Shown: positions 8,763-19,678, counted from the stretch's first letter. The stretch is 64,000 nucleotides of DNA from an uncultured Aquimarina sp. (GCF_947492965.1 NZ_CANLOZ010000010.1:1-64000), one strand, 5' to 3'. Numbers and translations are program-made. Notes: generated by a model not told the origin, from the sequence alone.

Positions 8763-11267
8763 TTAAATGTTTTTTGTTCTTAATCGTAATGCGTTACCTA
8801 TTACCGAAACCGAACTAAAACTCATTGCTAAAGCTGCTATCATTGGCGAGAGTAGTATTCCGAAGAATGGAAACAACACACCTGCTGCAATAGGCACACC
8901 TAAAGTGTTGTAGATAAGTGCAAAAAATAGGTTTTGCTTAATGTTCTTCATTACAGCATTACTTAAATTTTTTGCTTTTACAATACCGTGTAAATCGCCT
9001 TTTACGAGTGTTATCATAGCACTTTCTATCGCTACGTCTGTTCCAGTTCCCATAGCAATACCGACATCACTTTTAGCCAATGCTGGTGCATCGTTAATAC
9101 CATCACCTGCCATAGCAACTACTTTTCCGTTTTCTTGTAATTTTTCTACTTCTTTGAGTTTGTCCTCTGGTAACATACTGGCTTTAAAATCTGCAAGATT
9201 TAGTTCTGATGCTACTGCTTGTGCTGTATCGTGATTATCACCTGTAAGCATTATAACATCAATCCCTTTATCTTGAAGTGCTTTAATGGCTTTAGCACTT
9301 GTTTCTTTTATCTTATCGCCTATAACTACATATCCAACGACGGTTTCATCTATTGACAAATAAGAAACTGTTTTACCCTGTTTTTGGTAAGATTTAGCTT
9401 CGTCTTTCATTGTCGATGTAACATCTGCTTTAGCATATTCCATCATTTTAGGATTACCTAATGTTACTTTTTTATCTTTTATTGTCGCTTCAACACCTTT
9501 TCCTGTGACTGCACTAAAATCTTCGGACTTTAAAATTTCTGTGTTGTGTTCTTTGCCATATTTAACTGTCGCTTCTGCCAAAGGATGTTCGCTATTGGTA
9601 TTTAATGAAACGATGTATTGTAACACTTCTTTTTCGCTTAAAGCAGCATTAAAAGCTCCAACGGTTTCAACTGTTGGTTTTCCTTCGGTAATTGTTCCTG
9701 TCTTGTCAACGATAAGCGTATTTACCTTATCCATTTTTTCAAGAGCTTCAGCATTTTTAATCAATACACCATTTTGAGCACCTTTACCCACACCAACCAT
9801 TACAGACATTGGTGTTGCTAAACCTAAAGCACAAGGACAAGCAATGATTAGTACTGCAATTGCATTGACAAACGCATACACATAAACTGGTTCTGGTCCC
9901 CAAATAGACCATACAATAAATGTGATAATAGAAATAAGAACTACAACTGGCACAAAATAGCCTGAAACTTTATCTGCTAAATTTTGAATAGGTGCACGAC
10001 TTCTACTGGCATCATTAACCATATGAATGATTTGTGATAATAAAGTGTCACTTCCTACCTTTTCTGCTTTCATTAAAAAGGATTGATTCCCATTAATGGT
10101 TCCGCTACTTACTTTATCTTCTTGAGATTTGTTTACAGGAATGGGTTCACCTGTAATCATAGATTCGTCAATGGTTGTTTCACCTTCGGTTATCATACCA
10201 TCTACAGGAATTTTATCTCCTGGTTTTACTTTTAGAATATCATTAAGTTCTATCTCGTCAATACTGACTTCAACTTCTTCACCATCTACTATTTTTATGG
10301 CCTTATTAGGTGCTAATTTCAACAGTTCTTTTACTGCCGAATTGGTTTTACTATGGGCACGAGCTTCTAACAACTGACCTAAAAGCACTAACGTTAAAAT
10401 CACAGTTGCTGCTTCAAAATAGACGTGAACTGCGCCTGATTCAGTTTTAAATTGTTCAGGAAATACATCTGGAAACAACATCCCAAATACACTAAATAAC
10501 CAAGCCACACCTGCACCAATCCCAATAAGTGTAAACATATTGAGATTCCACGTTTTTATGCTTCTATAAGCACGCTCAAAGAACATCCACGTAGCGTAAA
10601 AGACAACTGGAATGGATAAAACAAACTGAATCCAGTTCCAATATTTCTGTTCCATTATATCGTACAACGGATTGTTATTGAGCATTTCGCTCATAGCCAT
10701 TAAGAAAATGGGCAAGGTAAATGCTGTGGCAATCCAAAATTTCTTTAATAGCTTTTTATACGTTTTTTCTTCTGCTGAACTATCTGCTTCCATTGGGACT
10801 AAATCCATCCCACAAATAGGACACGAACCTGCTTCTTCTTTTACAATTTCTGGATGCATCGGACACGTCCATTGTTCCTTTGAAGTTGCTGATAGATTTT
10901 GTTCTTCCACCAAATCCATTCCGCAAACAGGACAATCGCCTGGTTTATCATAAGTTTTATCGCCTTCGCAATGCATAGGACAATAAAATGTGCCTGTGCC
11001 TTTCCCTTTTTGTTGCTTTTCCTTTTTACCTTTGGTATGATGATGATGATGTTCACCTTGATTATGGATAGTGTATCTATCACTATCTTTTTTTAAGGCT
11101 TCTTGAAATGTTTCTATAGGTATGTGTGATTCCATTTCTATGGTAGCTTCTGCCTTTTCTAAATCGACTGTTGCTTTTGAAACGCCTTCTACTTTAGAAA
11201 GTGTTTCCTCAACGTGACTGCGACAACCGTTGCAGGTCATTCCGTGTATGTGATATGTGTGTTTCAT
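8763..11267 (-). CDS. copA: Cu+-translocating P1B-type ATPase with two HMBD domains
   Basis: 834 residues. Order of parts: HMA domain 1-68 (GMTCNGC at 9-15), His run at 73-77, two heavy-metal-binding domains (~93-120 and ~133-160, both with CP(V/I)CGMDLV), membrane helices, actuator TGEP, metal-site CPC (IACPCALGLATP), phosphorylation DKTGT and hinge GDGINDAPA. All catalytic motifs are intact. It exports Cu+ from cytosol to periplasm. The two HMBDs, rather than repeated HMAs, are common in Bacteroidota. A 63-bp gap separates it from the upstream haem-binding gene, and the CDF gene follows at 4 bp. Confidence 0.95.
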   Translation of the reverse strand: MKHTYHIHGMTCNGCRSHVEETLSKVEGVSKATVDLEKAEATIEMESHIPIETFQEALKKDSDRYTIHNQGEHHHHHTKGKKEKQQKGKGTGTFYCPMHCEGDKTYDKPGDCPVCGMDLVEEQNLSATSKEQWTCPMHPEIVKEEAGSCPICGMDLVPMEADSSAEEKTYKKLLKKFWIATAFTLPIFLMAMSEMLNNNPLYDIMEQKYWNWIQFVLSIPVVFYATWMFFERAYRSIKTWNLNMFTLIGIGAGVAWLFSVFGMLFPDVFPEQFKTESGAVHVYFEAATVILTLVLLGQLLEARAHSKTNSAVKELLKLAPNKAIKIVDGEEVEVSIDEIELNDILKVKPGDKIPVDGMITEGETTIDESMITGEPIPVNKSQEDKVSSGTINGNQSFLMKAEKVGSDTLLSQIIHMVNDASRSRAPIQNLADKVSGYFVPVVVLISIITFIVWSIWGPEPVYVYAFVNAIAVLIIACPCALGLATPMSVMVGVGKGAQNGVLIKNAEALEKMDKVNTLIVDKTGTITEGKPTVETVGAFNAALSEKEVLQYIVSLNTNSEHPLAEATVKYGKEHNTEILKSEDFSAVTGKGVEATIKDKKVTLGNPKMMEYAKADVTSTMKDEAKSYQKQGKTVSYLSIDETVVGYVVIGDKIKETSAKAIKALQDKGIDVIMLTGDNHDTAQAVASELNLADFKASMLPEDKLKEVEKLQENGKVVAMAGDGINDAPALAKSDVGIAMGTGTDVAIESAMITLVKGDLHGIVKAKNLSNAVMKNIKQNLFFALIYNTLGVPIAAGVLFPFFGILLSPMIAALAMSFSSVSVIGNALRLRTKNI

Positions 11268-11330
11268 TGAATTTATTTTTTCTTTTCTTTAAAGAAAAAT
11301 GAACTAATCCATTCTACTTATATCAGAATT

Positions 11331-11786
11331 TTAATTTAAACTATCTTTAATTTGTTTCATATAACCAATTATAAGTTCTTTTTCACCTGTCGATAAAAGG
11401 GCATTTTTGTGAATTAGCGTATAAGACCAAAGGGGCATTTCGCCATTTTCAATTTGATTGATGATGGATTTTAGTTTACTGTTTTTTCTTCTATTTGAAT
11501 AATCATCCCATTCATTAAAATTTAATTCTGCCTTGCCTTCTTTGATATGGTCTTCAAGAAACCAGGCTACCGGTTGCACCTTATTGTACCAAGGATATAT
11601 TGTATTGTTACTGTGGCAATCATAGCAAGAGACTTGTAATTTGTTCTTGATATCATTTGGGACATCATTTACCAACATAAAGTCGGTTTTTGGAACAACT
11701 TCACTTTGGTTGCGCGTTGTGGGGATAAATTGAATCCCCACAAACGCCACCAACAACACTATTGCTATGATTTTTAAAATCTTCAT
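11331..11786 (-). CDS. Haem-binding domain protein (single CxxCH)
   Basis: 151 residues with an N-terminal membrane anchor (~4-22) and a single c-type haem motif C54-Y-D-C57-H58 followed by SNNTIYPWYNKVQPVAWFLEDH, the signature of the haem-binding Haem_bd family. It probably acts in the periplasm, perhaps in electron transfer linked to the multicopper oxidase; this role is inferred from location only. The ATG directly abuts the stop codon of the DUF3347 lipoprotein gene (no gap), so the two are translationally coupled. Confidence 0.88.
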   Translation of the reverse strand: MKILKIIAIVLLVAFVGIQFIPTTRNQSEVVPKTDFMLVNDVPNDIKNKLQVSCYDCHSNNTIYPWYNKVQPVAWFLEDHIKEGKAELNFNEWDDYSNRRKNSKLKSIINQIENGEMPLWSYTLIHKNALLSTGEKELIIGYMKQIKDSLN

Positions 11787-12389
11787 TTAGTTAATTTCCT
11801 TTTGGACTTTTCCACAGTTCAACATCTTGCTTCCATAATAGGGATTCTTAATATCCTTGCTCATACTTAACCAAGCTGAACCACCATCGTACATTGGACA
11901 AAATTGCTCATATAGTTTTACTTGTGTTCCTGTAATAGCTACCATATCAGTAATATCCTTACTTAAAACTTTAAAGTGCTCACGTTGATGTGCTATTGGA
12001 CTTTCTGAAATATGTTCTGCGTGTTCCGTAGCATCTTCGATAATGTCCTTTAATTCTGATTGCTGGGCATCTGTAAATTTTGAAATGTCAAGCTTTCTTA
12101 ATGACGTTGCGAGGGTTGCACCCAATTCTTTAGCTTTGGCATTATCATCTACCACTAAGGCATCCTTTAAATTGAAATAGTCATTTAATATTGTTTGAGA
12201 ATTTGTATCTCCATTCATTGCCATTTTCTTTTTCTTACCATCGTGATGACCATCGCTATTGTCGTGATTCATTTCTGTATTATGACCTTCATCGTTGTTA
12301 TGTTCTTTTTTTGCGTCTTTACAAGACATTGTTGTTAGGCTTATAAAAGCCATTACCATAATTGTTGTTACTAATTTTACTTTTTTCAT
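11787..12389 (-). CDS. DUF3347 lipoprotein
   Basis: 200 residues. A signal peptide ends at lipobox MSC (Cys23), followed by a His/Asn/Asp-rich linker and a DUF3347 domain (~65-200) with [17 protein letters not shown] and LNCGKV. The same domain is the C-terminus of the CusB adaptor at 5690-7468, so the island has it free and fused. The conserved Cys, Met and His suggest copper binding in the periplasm; the function is not established. It lies between the multicopper oxidase and the haem protein. Confidence 0.88.
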   Translation of the reverse strand: MKKVKLVTTIMVMAFISLTTMSCKDAKKEHNNDEGHNTEMNHDNSDGHHDGKKKKMAMNGDTNSQTILNDYFNLKDALVVDDNAKAKELGATLATSLRKLDISKFTDAQQSELKDIIEDATEHAEHISESPIAHQREHFKVLSKDITDMVAITGTQVKLYEQFCPMYDGGSAWLSMSKDIKNPYYGSKMLNCGKVQKEIN

Positions 12390-12441
12390 TTTGACTTACT
12401 TTTAAGATTAATATTTGTTTATATAAAATTGTTATTTATTA

Positions 12442-14727
12442 TTAAAATCGAACTAATAGTCCGCCACCCCAACCATATCGGTTATTATAATTCCCTTGAA
12501 TTGAAAAATTTCGAGATAAGATGTATGATGCTCCAATTAACCATTGCGTTTCACCTTCATAAGATTTGTTGTTTTCTAACTCATTAACCCATCCAAAATC
12601 TGCTCTGTATTCGTATTCTCCTTCGAGAAAAATTCTAGGAAAAATCAATAGTTCTCTGTCTAAACGTATTCTTGGGCGCAGTTGATGGTCCATACTCACA
12701 TCGACATTAAATCTGTAAGGCGTGAAATATTTAACTCCAACCAATCCCACAGTATTGAATGTATCATAAGAATCTGGTGTTGAAGTTTCAGTATTTACGC
12801 CTGCATATACGCGTACCCAATCATTGAGATATCTGTTATAATTTACTTCTATCTCGGCATTTTGGTTATAATCAAACTCGGCACGTAGTGCAAATTCGTT
12901 ACGGATGCTGCTTGACATCAATAAAAGTTCATTAAAGTTTGAACCTCCACGAAGCATTCCCCACGAATAGTAATGGTCTGTCTCGTCAATTAGGTTTTGT
13001 ACTGGATAAGGTTTCATCCTTTCATCTCGTGGTGTATCATAGCTAAATACTCTTGCCATACCACCCATCATATGATATAACACGTGACAATGAAAGAACC
13101 AATCACCATATTCTTCGTTATAAAATTCGATGACCACTTTTTGCATAGGTGGTACATTGACGGTATGTTTTAATGGGGAACGTTCGCCATTTTCATTGAT
13201 GACCCTAAAGTAATGTCCGTGTAAGTGCATTGGATGATGCATCATTGTTAGGTTATTCAAAGTAATTCTAGTAACCTCTCCACCTTTAATTTTAATTTTG
13301 TCTGTTTCCGAAAGTGGTATGCCATTCAAACTCCAAACATAACGTTGCATATTACCTGTTAGATTAAGTAAAAGGTCGGTTACAGGTATGTCTGCCTTAT
13401 AAGTCGTGTTTTCTTTTGCCTTTAAAAAATCATAATTGAAATAGGTTTTACGTGTGTCATAATTAAATGAAGTGGTGTCCTTTTGCATTGTAGACATCAT
13501 ATGATTCATTGGCGTCGCATCCTTTTTCATTTCCATATTCATATCATTATCCATCTTCATCTGTCCGTCTTTCATATCCATCTTCATCTTCATTCCATAT
13601 GTCTGCATCAAAAACTCTGGTGTTTTTTTCTTGTGATTGCCCACCATTGCAGGTGCACCCATCTTCATATCCATTTTTGCCATTTGCTTCATCATAGCTA
13701 CTTTATCTGGTCTGTCTATAACTGTTGCTGGATACAGTTTTCCGCTACCTAAACGAATGGACATATTACCAGAACCATCTTGTGCTGTTGCGGTAATTTC
13801 CAATGTGCCTTCTGGAATGGTTACAATCACATCATAGGTTTCGGCAATTACAAAAAGAAATCGGTTTTTATATTTTGGTGTTACATCCACACCATCACTC
13901 GCTACAATCATCGGGTTACCACCACCAAAATCCATCCAATAATAAGATGAAGCAGATGCATTAATAAAACGTAGTCGTACTTTTTCACCTGTTTTAAACT
14001 CTGGATATTCTGCAACTTTTTTACCATTGGCTAAAAACGCAGGATAGTAGATATCTGCAATATCTGCACCTTCCATTCTATCGCGCCAAAATTTGAATTG
14101 TGCGCCTAATGCATCTTCTTTTATAACTCTGCTTAATGGTACCGCTGTTCCTTTTTTAACCTGATACCACTCATTTCCTCGTTTAAGGTTTCGCAGTACA
14201 TTTATTGGTTTTTCATTTGTCCAATCGGAAAGGACTACGACTAAATCCTTATCATAGTCCAAGGTCTTTTCTTTAGGATGAATGACTATTGAGCCATAAA
14301 CTCCTTTTTGCTCTTGCAACATCGTGTGGGAATGATACCAATATGTGCCAGATTGGTTTATAGGTATTCTATATTGAAATGTAGTGTTTGGTTTTATAGG
14401 TGGCGTAGTTAAATAAGGTACACCATCATAAAAATTAGGAAGTATTAAACCGTGCCAATGTACAGAGGTTTCTTCATCCATTTTATTAGTTACGTTAATA
14501 ATAGCGAGGTCACCTTCATTAAATTCTAATGTAGGACCTGGAATTCCACCATTAATTGTCATTCCTTTGGCGGTTACACCTGAAAGAGTTATTTCATTTT
14601 CTTCTATAGTAAGGTTATACTCTTGTATGTTTCGGCCTTCTTCTTTTCTATCTTCACCATTTGTACCAACTTGGGCAAATGCCATTGAAGTTAGAAACAA
14701 GAGAAATATTGTGTTAAATGTTTTCAT
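12442..14727 (-). CDS. Multicopper oxidase fused to a CopB-like outer-membrane barrel
   Basis: 761 residues. After a signal peptide (cleavage near FAQV), the CopA-type multicopper oxidase has all four copper motifs: HWHGLI, WYHSHT, HPMHLHGHYF and HCHVLYHMMGG. A Met/His-rich insertion (~345-425, many MKM and MDM motifs) resembles the Cu+ loading segment of CueO/PcoA. Residues ~580-761 are a separate beta-rich part with alternating aromatic strands ending in Phe (GGGLLVRF), which I read as a CopB/PcoB-like outer-membrane barrel. It oxidises Cu+ to Cu2+ in the periplasm. In proteobacteria CopA and CopB are separate genes; here they are one chain. It is 4 bp after the TolC gene. Confidence 0.88.
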   Translation of the reverse strand: MKTFNTIFLLFLTSMAFAQVGTNGEDRKEEGRNIQEYNLTIEENEITLSGVTAKGMTINGGIPGPTLEFNEGDLAIINVTNKMDEETSVHWHGLILPNFYDGVPYLTTPPIKPNTTFQYRIPINQSGTYWYHSHTMLQEQKGVYGSIVIHPKEKTLDYDKDLVVVLSDWTNEKPINVLRNLKRGNEWYQVKKGTAVPLSRVIKEDALGAQFKFWRDRMEGADIADIYYPAFLANGKKVAEYPEFKTGEKVRLRFINASASSYYWMDFGGGNPMIVASDGVDVTPKYKNRFLFVIAETYDVIVTIPEGTLEITATAQDGSGNMSIRLGSGKLYPATVIDRPDKVAMMKQMAKMDMKMGAPAMVGNHKKKTPEFLMQTYGMKMKMDMKDGQMKMDNDMNMEMKKDATPMNHMMSTMQKDTTSFNYDTRKTYFNYDFLKAKENTTYKADIPVTDLLLNLTGNMQRYVWSLNGIPLSETDKIKIKGGEVTRITLNNLTMMHHPMHLHGHYFRVINENGERSPLKHTVNVPPMQKVVIEFYNEEYGDWFFHCHVLYHMMGGMARVFSYDTPRDERMKPYPVQNLIDETDHYYSWGMLRGGSNFNELLLMSSSIRNEFALRAEFDYNQNAEIEVNYNRYLNDWVRVYAGVNTETSTPDSYDTFNTVGLVGVKYFTPYRFNVDVSMDHQLRPRIRLDRELLIFPRIFLEGEYEYRADFGWVNELENNKSYEGETQWLIGASYILSRNFSIQGNYNNRYGWGGGLLVRF

Positions 14728-14730
14728 TGT

Positions 14731-15966
14731 TTACTGAATTAAATAATTAATGATTGTACTTTGCACATAGTAGGTCTTCACAGATTCTATTTGGTTCATT
14801 TGAAACTTTAGCTGCAACTCTTGAATATCTAAAACATCATTAAAATCTATCGTTCCTGTTTCGTAGCTTTTGATTAAAATATCTTCTGCATCTTTAGCTT
14901 GCTTTAAGTTTTTTGTTTGAGTAGCATAACTTATTCTTGCAGAAATGCGTTCGTTATTTGCTTTGTCTAAAAGCGTTTCCAATGCATTTAAACGTTCCTG
15001 TTTTTGAGCAGTAATTTCCTGCTGTTGCAAATCATTTTGTTTGGTTTGGGATTTATATTTCTTATTGAAAATTGGGATAGATACCGAAACCATTGGCATT
15101 ACAATATCCTTTCCGTTATCGCTGAAATCCATATTTGGTCTTTCAGCAACATTGATGTAATCTAATCCGAAACCAATCATTGGACTACTTTCTTTTTGAT
15201 TCAATAATTCTGATTGCTCTATGGATTGATAGAGTTTATCATATTTTAGTAATTCAGGATGTACCGATAGATTTTCAGTATTGATTTCAAAATCTTCAAT
15301 CGGAATTGTTAAGCTATCTACCACAGTAACTACAACATCATTTTTCCTATTCAAAAGGTTATTAAAATTAGTTTGTTCTGCTAAAAATTGTTGTTGCAAC
15401 ACATCTTTGAGTTGTTGCATTTCGTTTTGACGCATTTGTAAACGCAATACATCAACCGCTGATGCTTTACCAACCTCAACAGAAGTCAAAGCCATTGTTT
15501 CATATGTTTCTAACAGATTGATATTCTCTGTTAATACCTTTTGTTTTGCTTTATTAGCATATAGTCTATAATAAGATTGTGAAACTGAAGACATTAATTT
15601 TCGCTTCGCAATTACAATATCTTCATACTTAACATCTGCTAACGAACTAACGTAATTTTCTCTTGCCGAAATATTACCAAACCACGGTAACATTTGTTTT
15701 GCAGACACCTTAAAGCGTTGAGCACCTGTTCGAGTTTCTGGTTCACTTACAAAATAACCAACTCCAAATTCGGTATTAGGAATGGTGTTGACCTCGTTTA
15801 CCTTTTCGGAAGCTCTTTTGTATTGTAACTCAAACTTTTGAATTTCTGGATTGTTTGTTAAGGCTTCATCGATAAGTATTTCTAATTGTTGAGCGTTCGC
15901 AAAAAGACTCAAGAAACAAGAGCCAAGAGCCAAGACGATTTTTATTTGTATTGATTTATATTTCAT
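14731..15966 (-). CDS. cusC: TolC-family outer-membrane efflux channel (CusC-like)
   Basis: 411 residues with a signal peptide (LGSCFLSLFANAQ) and two long coiled helical repeats typical of outer-membrane efflux proteins (VSKASAVDVLRLQMRQNE and TIDFNDVLDIQELQLKFQ are the usual repeat signatures). It forms the outer-membrane exit of the CusABC-type pump. The start overlaps the CusA stop by 4 bp, so the two are coupled. It is close to the usual length of ~410-470. Confidence 0.93.
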   Translation of the reverse strand: MKYKSIQIKIVLALGSCFLSLFANAQQLEILIDEALTNNPEIQKFELQYKRASEKVNEVNTIPNTEFGVGYFVSEPETRTGAQRFKVSAKQMLPWFGNISARENYVSSLADVKYEDIVIAKRKLMSSVSQSYYRLYANKAKQKVLTENINLLETYETMALTSVEVGKASAVDVLRLQMRQNEMQQLKDVLQQQFLAEQTNFNNLLNRKNDVVVTVVDSLTIPIEDFEINTENLSVHPELLKYDKLYQSIEQSELLNQKESSPMIGFGLDYINVAERPNMDFSDNGKDIVMPMVSVSIPIFNKKYKSQTKQNDLQQQEITAQKQERLNALETLLDKANNERISARISYATQTKNLKQAKDAEDILIKSYETGTIDFNDVLDIQELQLKFQMNQIESVKTYYVQSTIINYLIQ

Positions 15967-18900
15967 TTTGATGTTCTTTTAAGTTGAACTTCTGCTTTCC
16001 AGCTATACAATACTGGTACAACAAACAAAGTGATTAAGGCTATAAGCATTCCACCAAAACTTGGTATTGCCATAGGTATCATAATATCACTACCTCTTCC
16101 TGTAGATGTTAATACTGGTAATAATGCCAATATGGTAGTAGCAGTTGTCATTAAACAAGGTCTAATACGTTTTTCTCCTGCTTCTACTACTGATGCTCTG
16201 ATTTCTTTTTTATTTTCTGGTGTATTTCTATCAAATGTTTGTGTTAAATAAGTTGCCATTACAACTCCATCATCGGTTGCGATACCAAATAGTGCAATAA
16301 ACCCAACCCAAACCGCTACACTTAAATTAATGGGGTGCATTTGAAATAAATCGCGCAGATTTTCACCAAAGACATTGAAGTTTAAGAACCAATCTTGACC
16401 ATAGAGCCATATCATTACAAAACCACCAGCAAAAGCAACTGCAATACCTGTGAATACCATTAGTGATGTCCCTACTGAACGAAATTGGAAATACAGAATT
16501 AAGAAAATGATTGCCAACGCTAAAGGCACAACAACCGACAAGGTTTTTTCTGCTCTTAATTGGTTTTCATACGTTCCCGTAAATTGGTAGTTGATACCTT
16601 TTGGGACTACCAATTCGCCACTATCTATCTTTTCTTGAATTAAGGTTTGTGCATTTTCTACCACATTGACTTCTGCAAAACCATCCATTTTATCAAATAA
16701 CACATAGCCAACTAAAAAAGTGTCTTCACTTTTAATTACTTGTGGACCTTGTTCATATTTTATAGTCGCTAATTCACTTAAAGGAATAGGGCTTCCTTTT
16801 TCAACAGGCACATAGATTTGTTTTAAATCGGTTGGATTTGCTCTTAATTCTCTTGGGTAACGAACTCTAACACCATAACGCTCACGACCTTCTACTGTCT
16901 GTGTTAATACCATACCACCAACAGCCACTTTCAAAACATTTTGAACTTCCTCAATGGTTACGCCATAACGAGCAATTTTCTCTCTATCAATATCAATTAA
17001 CAAATAGGGTTTACCTACAATACGGTCTGCAAAAACAGCTTCATCTTTTACACCTTCAGCTTGTTTTAAAATATCTTCTAATCGCATTCCAAACGCTTCA
17101 ATCTGCTTTAAATCTTGCCCTTTTATTTTAATACCCATTGGTGCTCGCATTCCTGTTTGCAACATTACCAATCGGGTTTCAATAGGTTGTAGCTTTGGTG
17201 CAGACGTTACGCCTGGTAATTTGGTCACTTTTACAATTTCGTTCCAAATATCATCTGGTGATTGTATTTCAGGTCTCCAATTTCGATAGAACTCGCCATT
17301 ATTGTCTGGAATGAGTTGAGACCTTTCGACTGTGCTCAAGGTGACATTTTCTGTATTATTTGGATTTGCGATAAATCGACCATCTTTTAATTCAAACAAG
17401 CCATCATTATTCACTTTGTAGCGTTGACGTTCTCGGTTTTCATTCAGCATATATTCTGACTTATACTGAATAACATTTTCATACATTGATAGTGGTGCTG
17501 GGTCTAATGCAGATTCTGTACGACCTGCTTTTCCAACTACAGTTTCGATTTCAGGAATACTGGCAACTGCCATATCTAACTGCTGTAAAACACGCTTATT
17601 TTCTTCTACACCAGAATGTGGCATAGAAGTAGGCATCAATAAAAAAGAACCTTCATTTAACGATGGCATAAATTCTTTGCCTGTGTTTTTCATAATGAAA
17701 AAACCAGCAATGACAATTGCAGTTGGAATTGAAAGAAATAGTAATTTATTATCTAAACACCATCTTAAAATTCGAGTATAATACCTGATAAACAATGAGA
17801 AAACACCCAATAAGCCAAAGCAAATGACACCAACAAAGATGAGGTTCCAGAAGATACTTTTATCAACTCCTAAAGGTCTCCAATATTCCGCTAACAGAAA
17901 TACTATTGCAGTTGTACATATTATGATATTAATTAAGTTGGATTGTTTTTCTGTTATTTTATTTTGAGTACTTAACAATGCTGTGATACCAAAAGCTATC
18001 AATATTAATCCTAACCAATAACCATAGATTATTGCTATTATCCCTAATACTATTAAAACGCCATTTAAAGCATATTTAAAATGCGTTTTTATGCTTTTCT
18101 TTCTGAATAAAAACGCTGCAAAAGGTGGAATTAAAAACAATGCTACAATTATTGAAGCTGTTAATGCAAAGGTTTTTGTGAATGCTAATGGTCTGAACAA
18201 TTTACCTTCAGCGCCAATCATTGTAAATACAGGAATGAAACTTATAATTGTAGTCATTACTGCGGTTACGATTGCACCAGAAACTTCGGCTGTTGCGTTG
18301 TAAACTACTGTATTAATGGATTGTGTTCCATCATCTTCATCTAAATGCCGAATGATATTTTCTGATAGTATAACACCAACATCGACCATTGTTCCGATAG
18401 CAATTGCAATACCAGATAATGCGACAATATTAGCATCGACGCCAAAGAGTTTCATCGCAATAAATACCATTAAGACTGCAACTGGTAATAATCCTGAAAT
18501 CAAGACAGAAGCTCGAAGATTAAACACCATAATGATTATAACCAAAATGGTAATCAATATTTCAAGAGTTAAGGCTTCATTGAGTGTACCTAAAGTTTCT
18601 TGTATCAATTCTGTTCTGTCATAAAAAGGCACTATGGTAACTTGTGATGTTCTTCCATCTGCCAAAACTTTTGAAGGTAATCCTGCACTTAATTCATTAA
18701 TTTTTTCCTTTACGTTATTAATGACTTCCATTGGGTTTGCTCCATAACGAGCCACCACAACAGCACCAACAACTTCAGCACCTTCTTTATCCAATAAACC
18801 TCGTCTTGTTGCTGGACCTAATGAAACTTTTCCAATGTCTTTAATTTTTATTGAAGTGAAATTTTCAGAATCAACTACAGCATTTTCAATATCTGCAATG

Positions 18901-19670
18901 GATTTTACATACCCCAAACCACGAACTAAATATTCAGCTTGGTTAATTTCCAAGGTTTGTGCGCCAATATCCTTATTACTTTCTTTTACAGCTTTAACAA
19001 TATGATGTAACCCAATGTTATATTGACGCATTAGTTCTGGGTTTACATCCACTTGGTACTCTTGAACATAACCACCAATTGATGCAACTTCAGAAACACC
19101 GCTTGCAGAGGACAAGGCATATTTAACATAGTAATCTTGAATACTACGTAATTCGTGTAAATCCCAACCACCTGTTACATTACCGTTCTCATCACGACCT
19201 TCAAGTGTGTACCAAAATATTTGTCCTAATCCTGTGGCATCTGGACCTAACGCTGGATTAACACCTTCGGGTAATAAACCACTTGGTAAGGAATTAAGTT
19301 TTTCGAGAATACGACTTCTGCTCCAGTAAAATTCTATATCCTCTTCAAAAATGATATAGATGCTTGAAAACCCAAACATAGAGGAACTACGAATGGTTTT
19401 CACTCCAGGAATACCCAATAATGATGTGGTTAATGGATAGGTTATTTGGTCTTCTATATCTTGTGGGGAACGACCATCCCACTTGGTAAATACGATTTGT
19501 TGATTTTCACCTATATCGGGAATAGCATCTACTGCTACAGGGTTACTTGGCAAAAATCCTGTATCCCAATTAAAAGGTGCATTAACAGTTCCCCATCCAA
19601 TAAAAAGGACAAGTAGTAAAACTGCAACGAGTTTGTTTTCTATTAAAAATTTGATGCTTTTATTTAGCAT
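15963..19670 (-). CDS. cusA: CusA-type RND metal efflux pump
   Basis: About 1235 residues from the preferred start at 19670 (MLNKSIKFLIENKLV, the usual RND N-terminus); an ATG 6 codons upstream is possible. It has the CusA signatures GTGLGQIFWYTLEG, GIAIAIGTMVDVGVILSEN (proton relay in TM4) and FGIATDDGVVMA. At ~1235 it is longer than E. coli CusA (1047) owing to extra hydrophobic segments after TM6 and a longer periplasmic loop, as is common in Bacteroidota. It drives Cu+/Ag+ out of the periplasm or inner membrane using the proton gradient. It is followed by TolC and preceded by a structured leader and an HYC_CC_PP gene. Confidence 0.95.
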   Translation of the reverse strand: MLNKSIKFLIENKLVAVLLLVLFIGWGTVNAPFNWDTGFLPSNPVAVDAIPDIGENQQIVFTKWDGRSPQDIEDQITYPLTTSLLGIPGVKTIRSSSMFGFSSIYIIFEEDIEFYWSRSRILEKLNSLPSGLLPEGVNPALGPDATGLGQIFWYTLEGRDENGNVTGGWDLHELRSIQDYYVKYALSSASGVSEVASIGGYVQEYQVDVNPELMRQYNIGLHHIVKAVKESNKDIGAQTLEINQAEYLVRGLGYVKSIADIENAVVDSENFTSIKIKDIGKVSLGPATRRGLLDKEGAEVVGAVVVARYGANPMEVINNVKEKINELSAGLPSKVLADGRTSQVTIVPFYDRTELIQETLGTLNEALTLEILITILVIIIMVFNLRASVLISGLLPVAVLMVFIAMKLFGVDANIVALSGIAIAIGTMVDVGVILSENIIRHLDEDDGTQSINTVVYNATAEVSGAIVTAVMTTIISFIPVFTMIGAEGKLFRPLAFTKTFALTASIIVALFLIPPFAAFLFRKKSIKTHFKYALNGVLIVLGIIAIIYGYWLGLILIAFGITALLSTQNKITEKQSNLINIIICTTAIVFLLAEYWRPLGVDKSIFWNLIFVGVICFGLLGVFSLFIRYYTRILRWCLDNKLLFLSIPTAIVIAGFFIMKNTGKEFMPSLNEGSFLLMPTSMPHSGVEENKRVLQQLDMAVASIPEIETVVGKAGRTESALDPAPLSMYENVIQYKSEYMLNENRERQRYKVNNDGLFELKDGRFIANPNNTENVTLSTVERSQLIPDNNGEFYRNWRPEIQSPDDIWNEIVKVTKLPGVTSAPKLQPIETRLVMLQTGMRAPMGIKIKGQDLKQIEAFGMRLEDILKQAEGVKDEAVFADRIVGKPYLLIDIDREKIARYGVTIEEVQNVLKVAVGGMVLTQTVEGRERYGVRVRYPRELRANPTDLKQIYVPVEKGSPIPLSELATIKYEQGPQVIKSEDTFLVGYVLFDKMDGFAEVNVVENAQTLIQEKIDSGELVVPKGINYQFTGTYENQLRAEKTLSVVVPLALAIIFLILYFQFRSVGTSLMVFTGIAVAFAGGFVMIWLYGQDWFLNFNVFGENLRDLFQMHPINLSVAVWVGFIALFGIATDDGVVMATYLTQTFDRNTPENKKEIRASVVEAGEKRIRPCLMTTATTILALLPVLTSTGRGSDIMIPMAIPSFGGMLIALITLFVVPVLYSWKAEVQLKRTSK

Positions 19671-19678
19671 ATGATTGA

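Noticed and set aside
13483-13837. His-rich plus-strand frames opposite the multicopper oxidase
   Set aside because: The minus-strand Met/His-rich copper insertion explains them; no independent start or context.
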